Below the pieces are notes generated by a model. It saw nothing but the letters and a program-made list of their open reading frames with translations, did no database searches and had not been told where the DNA came from. 40,486 nucleotides of DNA from Vitrella brassicaformis (taxonomy: Eukaryota > Sar > Vitrellaceae), in the NCBI GenBank assembly GCA_001179505.1, contig CDMY01000248.1, positions 1 to 40,486 on the forward strand, in the 5' to 3' direction. Shown piece after piece: positions 30,501 to 40,486 of the stretch (its first letter is position 1; the number at the start of each line of letters is the position of its first letter). The position numbers were made by a program, and so were the translations under genes.

Positions 30501-33500
30501 CCTCGGGCTCGGTGGTCGCGTCGGCCCATAGAGGCTCCTCGGTCTTCTTGGAATCTCTGACGGAAGCGGAGGAGACACAAACATATCACCTTAGTCGACA
30601 TGACCTTCCATAGCAGCTGACCTTCCATAGCAGACCTCAACCAAAGGCTGTGACTGTGGTGTGACCACGGAGCTGTGAAGGCGAACACCTGAAAGGCACA
30701 CCCAGACGCAGTTGGAATATGTGCTCATGCATCTCTCAGTCGGCTCACCCATGACAAAGAGGTCCACAGTGCAGAATTTGCTGCGCGGGCTGATGTCGGC
30801 GCAAAATGGGTAGCTGTCGATCTCCTTCTTGGGCACCAGCTCAAATGAACACAGTATCTTGGCCCTGATTGCTTGAGTTTGTTCACCCTCGATGTCGAAC
30901 CTAAACATGTAATGCCGAGAAACGTACACGGACACACACATCTCGGCGCTTAAAACGGAGCCGTCACGGGCAGACCATTTTGGATCGTCCAGCCACTCCT
31001 TCGGGATCTTGTTTAAGGGATATCGCAGCGACCCCAGCAGCTCATCGCTCCCAATCCAGTCGCAGTCATAGACTTCCAGCAGCAGGTCGGGGGCGAGGGC
31101 CAAATTCTCGGGCAGTGACAGCTCGAACTCTAGCGCCTCAAACCAGCACGGCATGAGTGCCTGCTTGATGACTTTCGTCATGCGAGACTCCCCAGCGAGG
31201 GAAACCTTGACATATGGGTCCGACAGACCGTCCACATCAGAGATGGGGAGGTTCACAGCTTGATATAGAAAAGTCCTGGACAGTTGCAAGGAAGGAAATC
31301 GCCTCGACACTGCTGATCCTAGCTACGTAGAACCGACGAACCTGCAAACATAGCGTGATAGACGGTACTCCATTCGTGGCTTCCGTGGCCGGGCAGCAAT
31401 CTGCAACCGCAGTACATACCGTCAGCCTTTCGTCGACTGACCGCACACACGTACCTGGCTGGCCGGAATGCATATGCACGAGGCAAGAAGGAAGCCGCCC
31501 GTCTTCTGCACGTCGTCTGTGGTGCTCCGCACAGGCTTGAGTGAATACCATCTCGGCTTGAAGTTGGCCTGCATCATCTGTCGGACCGGCAGCGTCACGT
31601 ACGCCGTCTCCTCCGACTGAAGGCCCCAAATGCCCTGACGAATGGAAACAAGAGAGAAGAGAGCGAGTAAAAAGCATGAAGACATGAGACAAGGGCTGGT
31701 CGATCGAGCACCTTTGTGTATAGATTGATGATGAGATCATAGGACATTGAGGGCTCGGGGAGAAAGAGCTTCTCGGCTTCCATGCGACCCTGAGACGGCG
31801 AACAACTGACGTCAACCATAGTCAGTCACAACTGGATGTGCTGACTTACGTCTTTGTCTTTGAATATGAATGCACCCGATCGCTCCTTCAAAGCCGGCAG
31901 ACGAATCACCTTCGGCCCTATCTGAACCTCGACCTGCACAAACATTCATGCACAGAACCTGAAGAATGCAAGACAGCCTCATTTTCTCTCCATACCTGCA
32001 CTTCGGTGGGCAGGTTCCCCCCCACGGCCACCCCCGAGACCTCATACAAGTCCACCCACAGCTCGTATTCCTGCAGCTCGGGCTCCGTCACTGGCGCACA
32101 CTTCACCACCTCAGCTGGACAGTACAGTAAACAAGTCAAGAAGAGGATCCAGCCGAAATTCTCGGCACGGTGTTGGCCTCACGTGTCGGGCTGGCCATCT
32201 TTTGGACCGATGCTGATATTAGGATTCTCCCGCCGTAGCTTGTAGGCTCCCTCCGAGCCGCGCTCATCATGCCGGCAACCTTCCTGACACAGGACAAGGG
32301 TGATTGCCCAAGACGGGCAGGCCGGCACTTGCCTCTACTTGAGGAAGCCTTCGGCCGGCGGGTGCCAGTAGAAGTTGACCCATCGCGGCTCCAAAGCCTG
32401 TTTTACTATCTCCGAGAAGCTGCGGGCAAGACGGAGCACAAACACAGCATTACATGGTGTCTGGGCTATGGATACGAACAAACGAATGAGAGTACCCGAG
32501 AGTTGTCTTTCCGATCAGGTTATGCTTGCCTGACTCCTCAAAATCCCACACTTCGACCTGGATGGTGTTCTCCATACACGGCACCACCTGATACGGAGGA
32601 ATAGGACGGCTTGGCATGCGATGGTCTTTTTGTGACAGTGTGTCTCATATGGCGGCCCTCACTCACGGCTGGCAGCTTGATGGTCTGATTGAAGTTGGGA
32701 TGCTGAGTATTGCGAAACACCTCCGTCGACAGGTTGACACCCAGGAAGCGAACCGTCACGAAAGGGTCCCAATACTGATGCTTTGCTTCACGGCGCCGCT
32801 CATCACTAGCCATCCAGGCAATGTCCTGACCTCTGCAAGCAACAACAGAATGTTCTTCGTTGCGTCTCTCGGTTTGTCTGACCGTCATACTTGTGTACAT
32901 TGACGCACAGGTGGTAATACGTCATTCTCAGCTCTGGCGTGGCCAGCACTCGGTCCATCATCGACTTGCCCGAGTCGTCTTCCATCTCGCCCGCCTCGTC
33001 CGTCGGCATCTGATCGCCTGGGCCAAACACACCTGCACCAAGACGCCCATGCAGAGGCATGGCAACATCTGTGTTGTGTGAGTAGAGCTACCGAGAGACA
33101 CTTTGAGGAATCCCTTCGGCTCTGACGGTCTGTCGGGCTGGGCGAGAGCAACCCATTGCCGCGACAGGAAGTGCTCGTTCTGCCTGTAGATCATTTCATA
33201 CGAAAAGCTGTACCTGCACCAGCACGACAGAAAGCCACAGAACCATACATACCCTCCATTCCCCTTCCCGTCTCAGCCAGCGCCTACATGCCGATCATCT
33301 CCTGTTTGAAGAAGGTGGCGTGAAGCACCTTGATCTCGATGCCAGGCCGCTGGAACTCCGCCCGATCCAGCGACACATTACTAAACAGAAATGTCTGCTG
33401 GAAAGGACACGACGCCGTTGACTTCTTCCGAGGCGTGGCCCGCGTCTCCCCTGCAGGACAGGTGTGAGTCAATAAGCATTGCAGTGGCATCTCTGCAGTG

Positions 33501-33645
33501 CAGTGTCTGTCTCACCGGCCACAGTGACCTCCACCATTGGGTTCGGCATCTCCGAGCGGGCCACATTGCTGCGCTTGGGCGTCCATCGTAGATCCTGGAC
33601 CTCGAATATCTCCACCTTCACGACATAGTCCAGCCTCTTCGCCAT
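27598..33645 (-). CDS. Ferlin (multi-C2-domain, C-terminally anchored membrane-fusion protein)
   Basis: Ferlins are Ca2+- and lipid-binding proteins that act in vesicle fusion and membrane repair. The gene has many exons. It starts at ATG 33645 (MAKRLDYVVKVEIFEVQDLR, the first C2 domain) and continues VSLDRAEFQRPGIEIKV, YSFSYEMIYRQNEHFLSRQW and WDPFVTVRFLGVNLSTEVFR. A clear C2 domain lies near 31300-30960 (LPISDVDGLSDPYVKVSLAG, LLLEVYDCDWIGSDELLGSL), and another near 29400-29000 (DEAIGRTLIDLEDRWFHPRW). The last C2 (28700-28100) reads VSVFVRGIFTNDDGKTVDQD, NWRFVFMVDVPPKFPTLKFQ, VWNRNIISANDALSECTVDL and QARGDVHVEISIVPKL. The ferlin signature GKGREEPNKDPHLP follows. A single membrane helix (MLAAVLVLAIILQQYM) and a short tail end at stop 27598-27600. 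I saw no DysF domain. Family assignment is firm; exon borders are approximate. Confidence 0.9.
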
Positions 33646-33770
33646 CACGCTGAGGGCAAAAGGGCGAAGCGGAGAGAAGAAGAAAGAGGCGGAGGAGATC
33701 TAGTGGAGACCAAAGATGACGACGAGCACTGCAAAAAGAGAGGAAAAGGGGGGGGGACGTCTGCAAGATT

Positions 33771-33795
33771 AGCTCGCAGTTTGAGCTCGCAAATG
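33771..33795 (+). promoter_or_regulatory. Direct-repeat promoter element, copy 2
   Basis: AGCTCGCA, five bases, then AGCTCGCAAATG. It sits between the divergent ferlin (start 33645) and F-box/SMC-like (start 33886) genes. It matches the element at 22438-22461 except in the spacer. Confidence 0.6.
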
Positions 33796-33885
33796 ACGGG
33801 AGGCGGGGATGAGCTACGTCATTGTGTCCTGGAGCGTACGTCTAGCATAGCGCAGCCTTTGTGACGCCTTCCGTAGAATCGCAGG

Positions 33886-36499
33886 ATGCCGCGGGTCTTT
33901 CTGGACCTCAGCGATGATGTTTGGCACTACATCATCGGCACACGGCTCATGGACTACGCCGAGGTGATGCCGCTGAGGTCCTCATGCCACACAGTCCTCT
34001 CGCTGGTCGACCACGGAGCTCAACAGGCCCTCCACCGACTCACGAGGCTGCAAGACTGGGCATGGCTCAACCTGGTGCGTGTGCGTAGGCCAAGGAGACC
34101 ACAACAGCACTGAATCATTCTCCCTACTGTGTGCTGCTCTGCTGCTACAGGTTCACGTATCGCCGCTGCAGCGGTTGTTGATCGAGGACACGCTTCGCAA
34201 GAGGAAGCTGCGGCTTGCCGAGCTGTCGCTGGAGAACTGCCTGTGCTTCTTCAAGGAGCGCATCCTCTTCTCCCCCAACCTCAACGTGATCCGCGGCGGC
34301 AACGGGACGGGCAAGACGTCCATCATCCTCACCATATCCACGGCTCTGCAGGTCATGGAGGACATGCCGTCATTCGCCGTCCTCAGGTACGGCCGTGCCC
34401 ACCAGACCAGACACACAATCGGAATAATCACCGCTGCAGGCCTTTCTGTTTGTATACCTTGTGTGTGGACTCAGGTCTGGTGCCCAGTCCGGCAGCATCA
34501 CGATCCGCTTCGCCCCTGCAGCCGACATGTCCGGTCACCGCTTCTCCCTCTCCCTCACCGTGCAGCTGACGAGCACCCGCCCCTTCCTCACCCGACAGCT
34601 GGCAGTCAACCTGGGCCAGGGCGCAACACGACTTAAGCGCGTGGCCAACGGCTCGTCGCTTCCGCAGTCGGTGCCGCTGGACCGAGTGGTGATATCCACG
34701 GTGGACGCGGACATCCAGAAATGGCTCAGCCTGCTGGGCACGGACGGGTGGAGGAACCTGATACGACACCAGTGGTCGACCAACATCCCCCGCACATTCT
34801 TCGGGGCGACCCAGCTGATCAACCAGAGCGCCCCGCCGCCCCCACCGCCACCCAGCCTCTCCCCCCCTTCTGCCCCGTCCTCTGCACCCGCCCCCCCACC
34901 CGTCCCCTCCCTCCCCCTCCCCCCCATGCGCAAGGGGCGCATGAGTGACGAGGCACTCAGATGCCATCGTGACCACCAGTCAACCCAGGTGGCGTCGCGG
35001 AACATGGAGGCGCTCAATGCGCTCGTCACCAGCTACCGGGCCAAGATGCAGGCACAGCGCGACAACTCGCCCTCCCACAAACAGCCCCATGCAGACGGAG
35101 TCCTGCGTCCCCACCCACCCTCGCCGTCATCCGCGTCTGCCAGTGCGTCGTCGGCTCGCCCATTCTCGTCCCTCTCGTTGGCCGAGAGGCTCAAGACGGG
35201 AGCAAGCCCCATAGCAGCTGGCGACGCGCCGTTGGTGCCCTTCATGGGCAGCGGGCTGGGCCCTGGCGACCTGGGAGTGGCGGGCATTCCGTCATTCAAG
35301 GTGTCGGTCGAGGGCGAGGAGGAGGGGGGTGATGGCAGGGGCGGCGCTGGGGGTGGACGTGGTGGTCAGCATCTGCGGTTTGAGTATCGGCCGAGCGGGG
35401 GGATGCGATACCGGCCTGTTGAATATCGGACCACAGCGGGTGAGTGAGTGGGACCAAACACAGGACAGGACGGTGGAATGAATGGCTTGTGGCAGGACCG
35501 CTGATTGATTCCTTCTGTGTGCGTTCTTGGTTTGTTGTAGGTTCGTCCCCTGAGATGGAGGTGTTGTTGCGAATCCTGCTGTATCTCAACGAAGCTGACT
35601 CGCCCTTCCTGGTAAGGGAAGGAACTGTGGCCGACGAACGCCACAGGGTGTCCACTCCCTCTGTCCTGTCTTGTCTGTGTCTGCAATCCAGGCATTTGAT
35701 GAGTTGATGGGTTTCAACCTGGAGGACGCGTGCGACGCTGAAGCACGGCGGAATCTCCACCCTCTGCAGCGGACGTTCTCAGATCTGCTGTACCTGGCGC
35801 TTCTGCACTGCCTCGCCAGGGGCCGACAGGTCAGTACACGAACACGTGAATGTGTGGATATGTGAGTGTGGCCATCCGTTATTTTGTGCTGTCATCCCTC
35901 CCTCAGATCATCTGGACGACCGTCCGCCATGAGCGTGTCATCGGGGCGTGGCTGCGGCGTCTCGCCAAAGACCTCAAGCCCCTCCCGACGCCTCCATCCA
36001 CACCACCAACAGACGACAAGGCCACATCCACACGCAGCCTGGTGCCTCAGATGCCCATGCCATTCCGCCCGTCGCCCGGTCTGTCGCTGGCTGTGTCGCT
36101 GCATGGTGAGACGGGGGTGGGCGATGAGAGCCCGGTGGTGTTGGCCAAGAAGCTGACCGACATAGTGCTCAAGGGAGACAAGGGCGATGAGAGGCCGTCC
36201 GCCGCTGCCGCTGCTGCTGCTGGTACTGCAGAGGGAGACAAGAAGGACATTGGCGAGGATGCGGATGCGTTTATGTGCACGAGAGAGATGGAGGTGAGGA
36301 GGCCGGAGACGACACATCCATTGTAATGCATTGCGTGCTGGCGTCATATGGATGGATGGATGGATGTTTTGATGTGATGGGGGTGTGCGCGCAGGTGAAC
36401 ATGATAGAGCTGGAGTCTCGTGGGTACGCCGCGCCCCACAACCCGCCGCCATACAGCATCAAGACAGCCAGGGCCAGATTCAACCAGCTCCTGCTGTAG
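33886..36499 (+). CDS. F-box-like protein fused to an SMC6-like ATPase head without coiled-coil arms
   Basis: Seven exons join in phase: 33886-34074, 34151-34386, 34475-35439, 35541-35611, 35692-35829, 35907-36293, 36395-36499, giving 696 residues. Residues 1-63 look like an F-box (FLDLSDDVWHYIIGTRLMDY). At 84-125 comes an SMC/RecF-type N-lobe, LRLAELSLENCLCFF and LNVIRGGNGTGKTS (Walker A, Lys118). A lobe with SGSITIRF and IPRTFFGATQLINQ follows, resembling SMC6. A P/S/G-rich linker of about 200 residues stands where SMC proteins have coiled coils. Residues 464-487 (GSSPEMEVLLRILLYL) align with the SGGERS signature but are degenerate. SPFLAFDELMGFNLED (Walker B D490-E491 and D-loop) and RQIIWTTVRHERVI match the SMC C-lobe. 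The tail is disordered. The ATPase fold is fairly clear; the SMC6 kinship and the F-box are inferences. Confidence 0.8.
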
Positions 36500-36908
36500 T
36501 GGACGACACAAAACAAGGGGGCGGGGCGGGGCACTCACTGCGGCGTGTCGCTCACTAGGTGTGTAGGCCATAGGCATGTGTCTGAGTGTGACGGCGGGAT
36601 GGATGGATGGTGTGGTAAAGATGCGTGTGTGCTGAGAGGAGCAGTCCAAACGAGGTGGGTGGGCGGGCAGATGGATGTGCTGCTGGCCCTAGCTGCCATA
36701 CTGTCTTCTTGTCCAGCAACTCTGTTAGGCCTGGTCGTCTGAGCACGCACGAGTGACTGCTGTGATGACGGTCTCGCTTTGTCTCGATGGCGCGTGGGTG
36801 GGATATTGCGTCGCGACTGACATTTTTTGCTTCCTTTTGCCTCTCTCTTGCTGCTAGGTGGTTGCTCTCCGCGCTGTTGGGCGGTGGCTGTAGTCAGGGG
36901 GCGGAAAA

Positions 36909-36952
36909 CTATGGATGAGAGACGCCAAGAACCGACGTCCTCTCATCCATAG
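36909..36952. other. 13-bp perfect inverted repeat (hairpin 1)
   Basis: CTATGGATGAGAG (36909-36921) and CTCTCATCCATAG (36940-36952) are perfect reverse complements around an 18-base loop. It lies about 410 bases past the F-box/SMC stop. It may be a transcript-end structure or part of a small RNA. Confidence 0.6.
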
Positions 36953-37098
36953 GCTTCCTCTTCCGGACGCCAGCGATCGCTGGAAGCGCGAGGAGAGCAA
37001 GGAAAGAATGCACCCGCCTGTGGGCGAAATGGCTGTCCAGTGTTGTTGATGGTGTGGTACCTGCCCCTTGTTCTCGGTGAGGCAGCAGCACGATACCC

Positions 37099-37132
37099 AC
37101 AAGAGGTTGTGATGACTGCCACAACCTCTTGT
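37099..37132. other. 13-bp perfect inverted repeat (hairpin 2)
   Basis: ACAAGAGGTTGTG (37099-37111) and CACAACCTCTTGT (37120-37132) pair perfectly around an 8-base loop. It is less than 200 bases from hairpin 1, with unrelated arm sequence. Confidence 0.6.
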
Positions 37133-38897
37133 CGGTGTCGTGTCGCTGGCCAGCAACCTTGGATGAGGGGAAGTGGACCTACCTCGTGTGTGTAAGTAAT
37201 GAGTACACGTGTATCCATCCTATCTATGCATCCGGCGTGTAAGTTTGTGTGTGTACAAGTGCCTCGACCGGCCTAGACCGATGGGCTTGATTTTTCACCT
37301 GCTGCTGACTGACTGAGAGAGAGAGGTTACCGATACGGCGACGGTCCCTCCAGTGACGATCGGTCGCTCGCGGGACACCCACACACGTGCAGGTGCCAGG
37401 CAGGTGTAGCGTAATTCGTTTGTTGCTGGCTGTGATGCGTACGTAGGCAGTGGATAACTTAGTTAAGAAGAAAGAAGGGGACGGGGGGAAGGGGGAGGGG
37501 GAGGATGGCGCCGCCACGCTGTACCTTAGCTGTCTATCCTTGAGCCGTCGTGGCCAATGAGTGATATATGCCGTCCTTCTCCTCCCCTCTCCCCACCTCC
37601 CCCCGACCACCTACCTAGTATCGTCTCTCTGGTTGTCGCCGATCTTGTCTTGTGTAAGTACTGTATTTTTCATCGCGACAGACGGAGAGAGACAGAGAAA
37701 AGGGTCGCGAGAGAGAGAGAGAGAGAGAGAGATGGACGGGAAGGGGGCGCTTTCAATGGTCATTTCGTCACGGGTCACTCACGCGTGGTGAGCGTCGTTT
37801 TAAAGCGAGCGGGAGCCGTCGGTCGTCTGTCGTCTGTTGTCGGTCGGTGCCAGAGAATGTCAATGGTGCGTGAGTGGAGTTTTGTCTGCGTGTGCGAGGG
37901 ACGTGATGCGGCTGCTGGTGAGACTGATGACTTGACTGCATAAATGTGCATTCCTCCTTTGCTTGCTTGTGTCACTTTTGCCCCGCTGCTGTCGTCGCCC
38001 TTCTACCTGCATGCCTTCAGCCGTTTTTGACCCACCAGTGGGTGGGGGGGTGGGTGACTCCGTGTACCAACCAGGACCCCTTTGTGTGCTGTGCTGTGGT
38101 GTGGTGTGGTGATATGAATATGAGAAGCGTGTACTTTGTTTTTTTTCGTGTCGGTTTCAAGCCAACCCAGCAACCAACCAGCCACCCAGACAGACATCGA
38201 CGCGTTCAGCGTATGTATCGGGCAGCAAGGCAAGTCGTTACAACACACGCATACCGCACCACACCACACCGCACCACGAAACACAGTCTGTCTGTCGTAT
38301 ATATCCACACTGAAGAGCCGGCAACGTACATATGGACACACACACACACACGTGCAAGGAAGCAGCAAGCCAACAGGCAAGCAAGATACGGGCTGAATGT
38401 GGAAAACTGCCACCATCCCTCCACGCCCCTCACACCCAACCAGCCACCAAGCGAATGTGTCACACACGCGGATAGCTATGGAGTGTTGTTGTGATTTGGA
38501 TGTGTCGAGAGCAATAACCAAAGCCACTGGGGATTCAGATAGACGATATCCTCTACTTAGGAGGCACCATCGATCCAGCTCCGTAGTCGCCTTGGCAACA
38601 GCTCTCTCAACACATCCAATCACGCACAAACAGCAAGGGAGGGGCAAACACCGTAACCAGCCCCGCTAACACCCACTTTGTCAAGATCAGGTAAGCAGGT
38701 CTGCATATCCCCTCCCTCTACACAGTCGCATGCACGGCGACGGACGGCTGCACCCACCGTCTCCTACACCCCTGGCTTCTCCCCCGCCAACCTGCACCAC
38801 ACCAACACATACGGACATACACACGCACACAACAGGCAACACACCAGCTAATTAATGTGCTTGTGCGATTCTGTCCATGAGCGTGTGTTCGGTGAGC

Positions 38898-39756
38898 CTA
38901 CGATGCGAAGAACTCGTCGAAGTTGATGAGCCCGTCGCCGTCCTTGTCCGCCAAATGGATCAACTCATCCACCTCGTCTGGTATGCACCACAAACCAACC
39001 GACAGTTGTATACATTCGGCGACGATGGATGTGTGTATCTGTGCTTCCATCTCGTCTCGTCGTTTTCGCTGTGTGGAGTCAATCAATTCACCTTGTGTGA
39101 GTGGATTGCGTCCGAGGGTCGTGAGCAGATGCCGCAGCTCAGGCGGCGATATGAAACCGTTCCTGCAGGACACCGCCGCACACAACACAAACAGAGCGGC
39201 CCCCTCCTCTCCCTCCCTCCCTCCCCTCGGTTTGGCCCGTGTGTGTCTGTGTGTCTGTGTATGGGATGACAATGCGCCTGACTGACTTGTCCTTGTCGAT
39301 GAGTTGGAATGCCTGGAGTACGTCGTCTTCGCTCTCGAGTCCCAGCATCTTCCTCTTCATGGCGTTGAAGAACTCCTCATAGTCCAACTCACGGTCACCA
39401 TTCTCATCCAAATCTGCCGACCGACCGACCGACCGCACAGAGAGAGGCGTGGCACGTGTAGTGTGCAGGCACGTGTGTCTGTGTGTACCGTCTACGATTT
39501 GCGCGATTTCTTCTGGGCTCACGTTGTCCCCCTCGAGGGCCTTCTTCATGGCCTTCTCCATCTCCGGGAGGGACAGCTTCCCATCCTTGCTCGTGTCGTA
39601 GTGGTCGAACACCGCCTTTATCTCCTTCTTCTGCAACGCATACGCACACACACACAGACGGGCGGCAACACTTGCACACCCACGCCCCTCCCCGGACAGA
39701 AGCCCCCTCACCTGCTTGTCGGTGAGCTCCTTGCGATTCAATAAGCCCGTGTCCAT
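38898..39756 (-). CDS. Calmodulin/centrin-like protein with four EF-hands
   Basis: Five exons run from ATG 39756-39754 (MDTGLLNRKELTDKQ) to stop TAG 38900-38898. The four Ca2+ loops read DTSKDGKLSLPE, DENGDRELDYEE (Arg in place of the usual Gly at loop position 6), DKDKNGFISPPE (completed across an intron) and DKDGDGLINFDE. The linkers VFDHY, FFNAMKRKMLG and LRHLLTTLG are typical of the calmodulin/centrin superfamily. The protein ends FDEFFAS, without a calmodulin-like tail, and is about 160 residues long. It could be a calmodulin-like or a centrin-like protein. The open frame continues upstream, but ATG 39756 gives the expected short N-terminus. It is divergent from the coiled-coil gene, with 222 bases between start codons. 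Confidence 0.85.
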
Positions 39757-39978
39757 CGTCTCCCGTACGATTCTAACAGCAAATCCACACCGAATTCTCC
39801 GTAAAACCTTCACGGTTGCGGCCAGGGTTGTTTCCGGGCCAGATCTTGATCTTGGCCTTTTTCCTCTCATCGCTGGCGCCGTTTTCTCGCGTTCCCATGA
39901 CGGTGCTCGGCCACCGCAGCACGGCAACACCAACATAAATAAGTCGCTCGGCCACGTGGGCACAGGAAGCATCAGATC

Positions 39979-40486
39979 ATGAGCGACGGTGCGGCCGTCC
40001 GAGAGGCCTGGGGTGAGGGTAGGGGTGGCGATGGAGGTTCGCCCAAGGGTGCGAATGGGATATGGCAGTCCCCGCAGTGCCCCATACTCCAGCAGGCCGT
40101 CGTCAAGCTCACGGGTGAGAACCGAACACAACACACAGGCAGGGGACAGAGGGAGGGAGGGAGAACGGCGTCCGTCCGTCCGTCCATCCATCCATGTATG
40201 TATCCATGCTGTTTGCCGCAGAGGATCTTCGGTTGTGTCGTCACGAGTTGGGATGTAGCAAGCGAGAAGTGCAGGTGGGCCCAACACACCCACACACACG
40301 ACGCACCCTCCTTCAAAAGTATCTGATGGATATGCCTCCCGCTCTCCACCGCACCGCAGGCCATCACGCGTCAGCTCCGCGATGCCGAGCACCAGATTAA
40401 GGAGCTCAAAGCCAGACTCGTAGAAGAACGGGTGGGTACACGAACCATCCACACACGCCCACAGCCGCAAACCACCCCCTCCCCCC
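39979..40486 (+). CDS. 5' part of a coiled-coil protein, cut by the window end
   Basis: ATG 39979 opens MSDGAAVREAWGEGRGGDGG and CPILQQAVVKLTG, with a donor near 40110. The next exon (from about 40221) gives EDLRLCRHELGCSKREVQ. A third gives AITRQLRDAEHQIKELKARL with VEER, ending at a GTGGGT donor near 40432. Phases agree across both introns. The heptad pattern predicts a coiled coil. No function can be assigned from this fragment. It continues beyond the window. Confidence 0.7.

Larger units (their letters stand above)
36500..38897. other. 2.4-kb convergent intergenic region with hairpins, no supported gene
   Basis: It lies between the 3' ends of the F-box/SMC gene and the EF-hand gene. It holds GGAT minisatellites (about 36595-36608), two perfect 13-bp hairpins (36909-36952 and 37099-37132), a GA run (about 37708-37732) and a CA run (about 38337-38351). 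The open frames on both strands are low-complexity and lack splice-consistent coding character. Confidence 0.55.

Noticed and set aside
37946-38647. Overlapping frames of 182 (+) and 214 (-) residues in the convergent intergenic region
   Set aside because: Both are dominated by Thr/His/Cys/Val runs from CA/TG repeats, with no recognisable domain or splice pattern.
39139-40470. A 443-residue minus-strand frame extending the EF-hand protein upstream
   Set aside because: It runs through introns of the EF-hand gene and opposite the divergent coiled-coil gene. The EF-hand loops need splicing to be canonical, and ATG 39756 gives a normal N-terminus.
1-40486. tRNA, rRNA or spliceosomal RNA genes
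   Set aside because: I looked for TPsiC-loop-like GTTCGA motifs, rRNA-like blocks and snRNA hallmarks on both strands and saw none I could support.

Overview
The window looks like nuclear DNA of an intron-dense, GC-rich protist. Coding exons are GC-rich at third positions. Introns are short (about 45 to 250 bases), GT-AG, and very rich in TG/CA runs and GGAT/ATCC minisatellites. The gene content is eukaryotic: CstF-50, UVRAG/Vps38, GPATCH1, a ferlin and an EF-hand protein. My best guess is an alveolate, possibly a chromerid such as Vitrella. That placement is inference from style and gene content, not from a database match.

Layout. 133-2851 (+): CSTF1/CstF-50, an mRNA 3'-end cleavage factor. 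3263-7430 (+): an atypical CAMK-like kinase with a long P/Q/S-rich tail, a repeat tract that breaks frame, and an internal exon duplication. 7431-9345: no intact gene; tandem repeats and two copies of a kinase glycine-loop exon on the minus strand. 9346-13939 (+): a large helical-repeat protein ending in an unusual RING. 14477-15335 (+): a multi-pass membrane protein. 16646-18593 (-): a gene ending in half of a PPM/PP2C phosphatase domain. 19506-22334 (-): UVRAG/Vps38. 22600-25559 (+): GPATCH1. 26136-27213 (-): an unrecognised gene broken by a 300-N assembly gap. 27598-33645 (-): a complete ferlin. 33886-36499 (+): an F-box-like protein joined to an SMC6-like ATPase head without coiled-coil arms. 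36500-38897: intergenic, with two perfect 13-bp hairpins. 38898-39756 (-): a four-EF-hand protein. 39979-end (+): the start of a coiled-coil protein.

Relations. Three gene pairs are head to head with 220-270 bp between start codons: UVRAG/GPATCH1, ferlin/F-box-SMC, and EF-hand/coiled-coil. The first two intervals share an almost identical direct-repeat element, so they probably share a bidirectional promoter design. UVRAG and ferlin both act in membrane traffic. CstF-50 and GPATCH1 act in mRNA processing. I see no operon-like functional cluster.

The most novel item is the F-box/SMC6-like protein at 33886-36499. Next are the shared promoter element and a 13-bp element (minus-strand CTACATTTTATAT) found at three places in minus-strand 3' regions.
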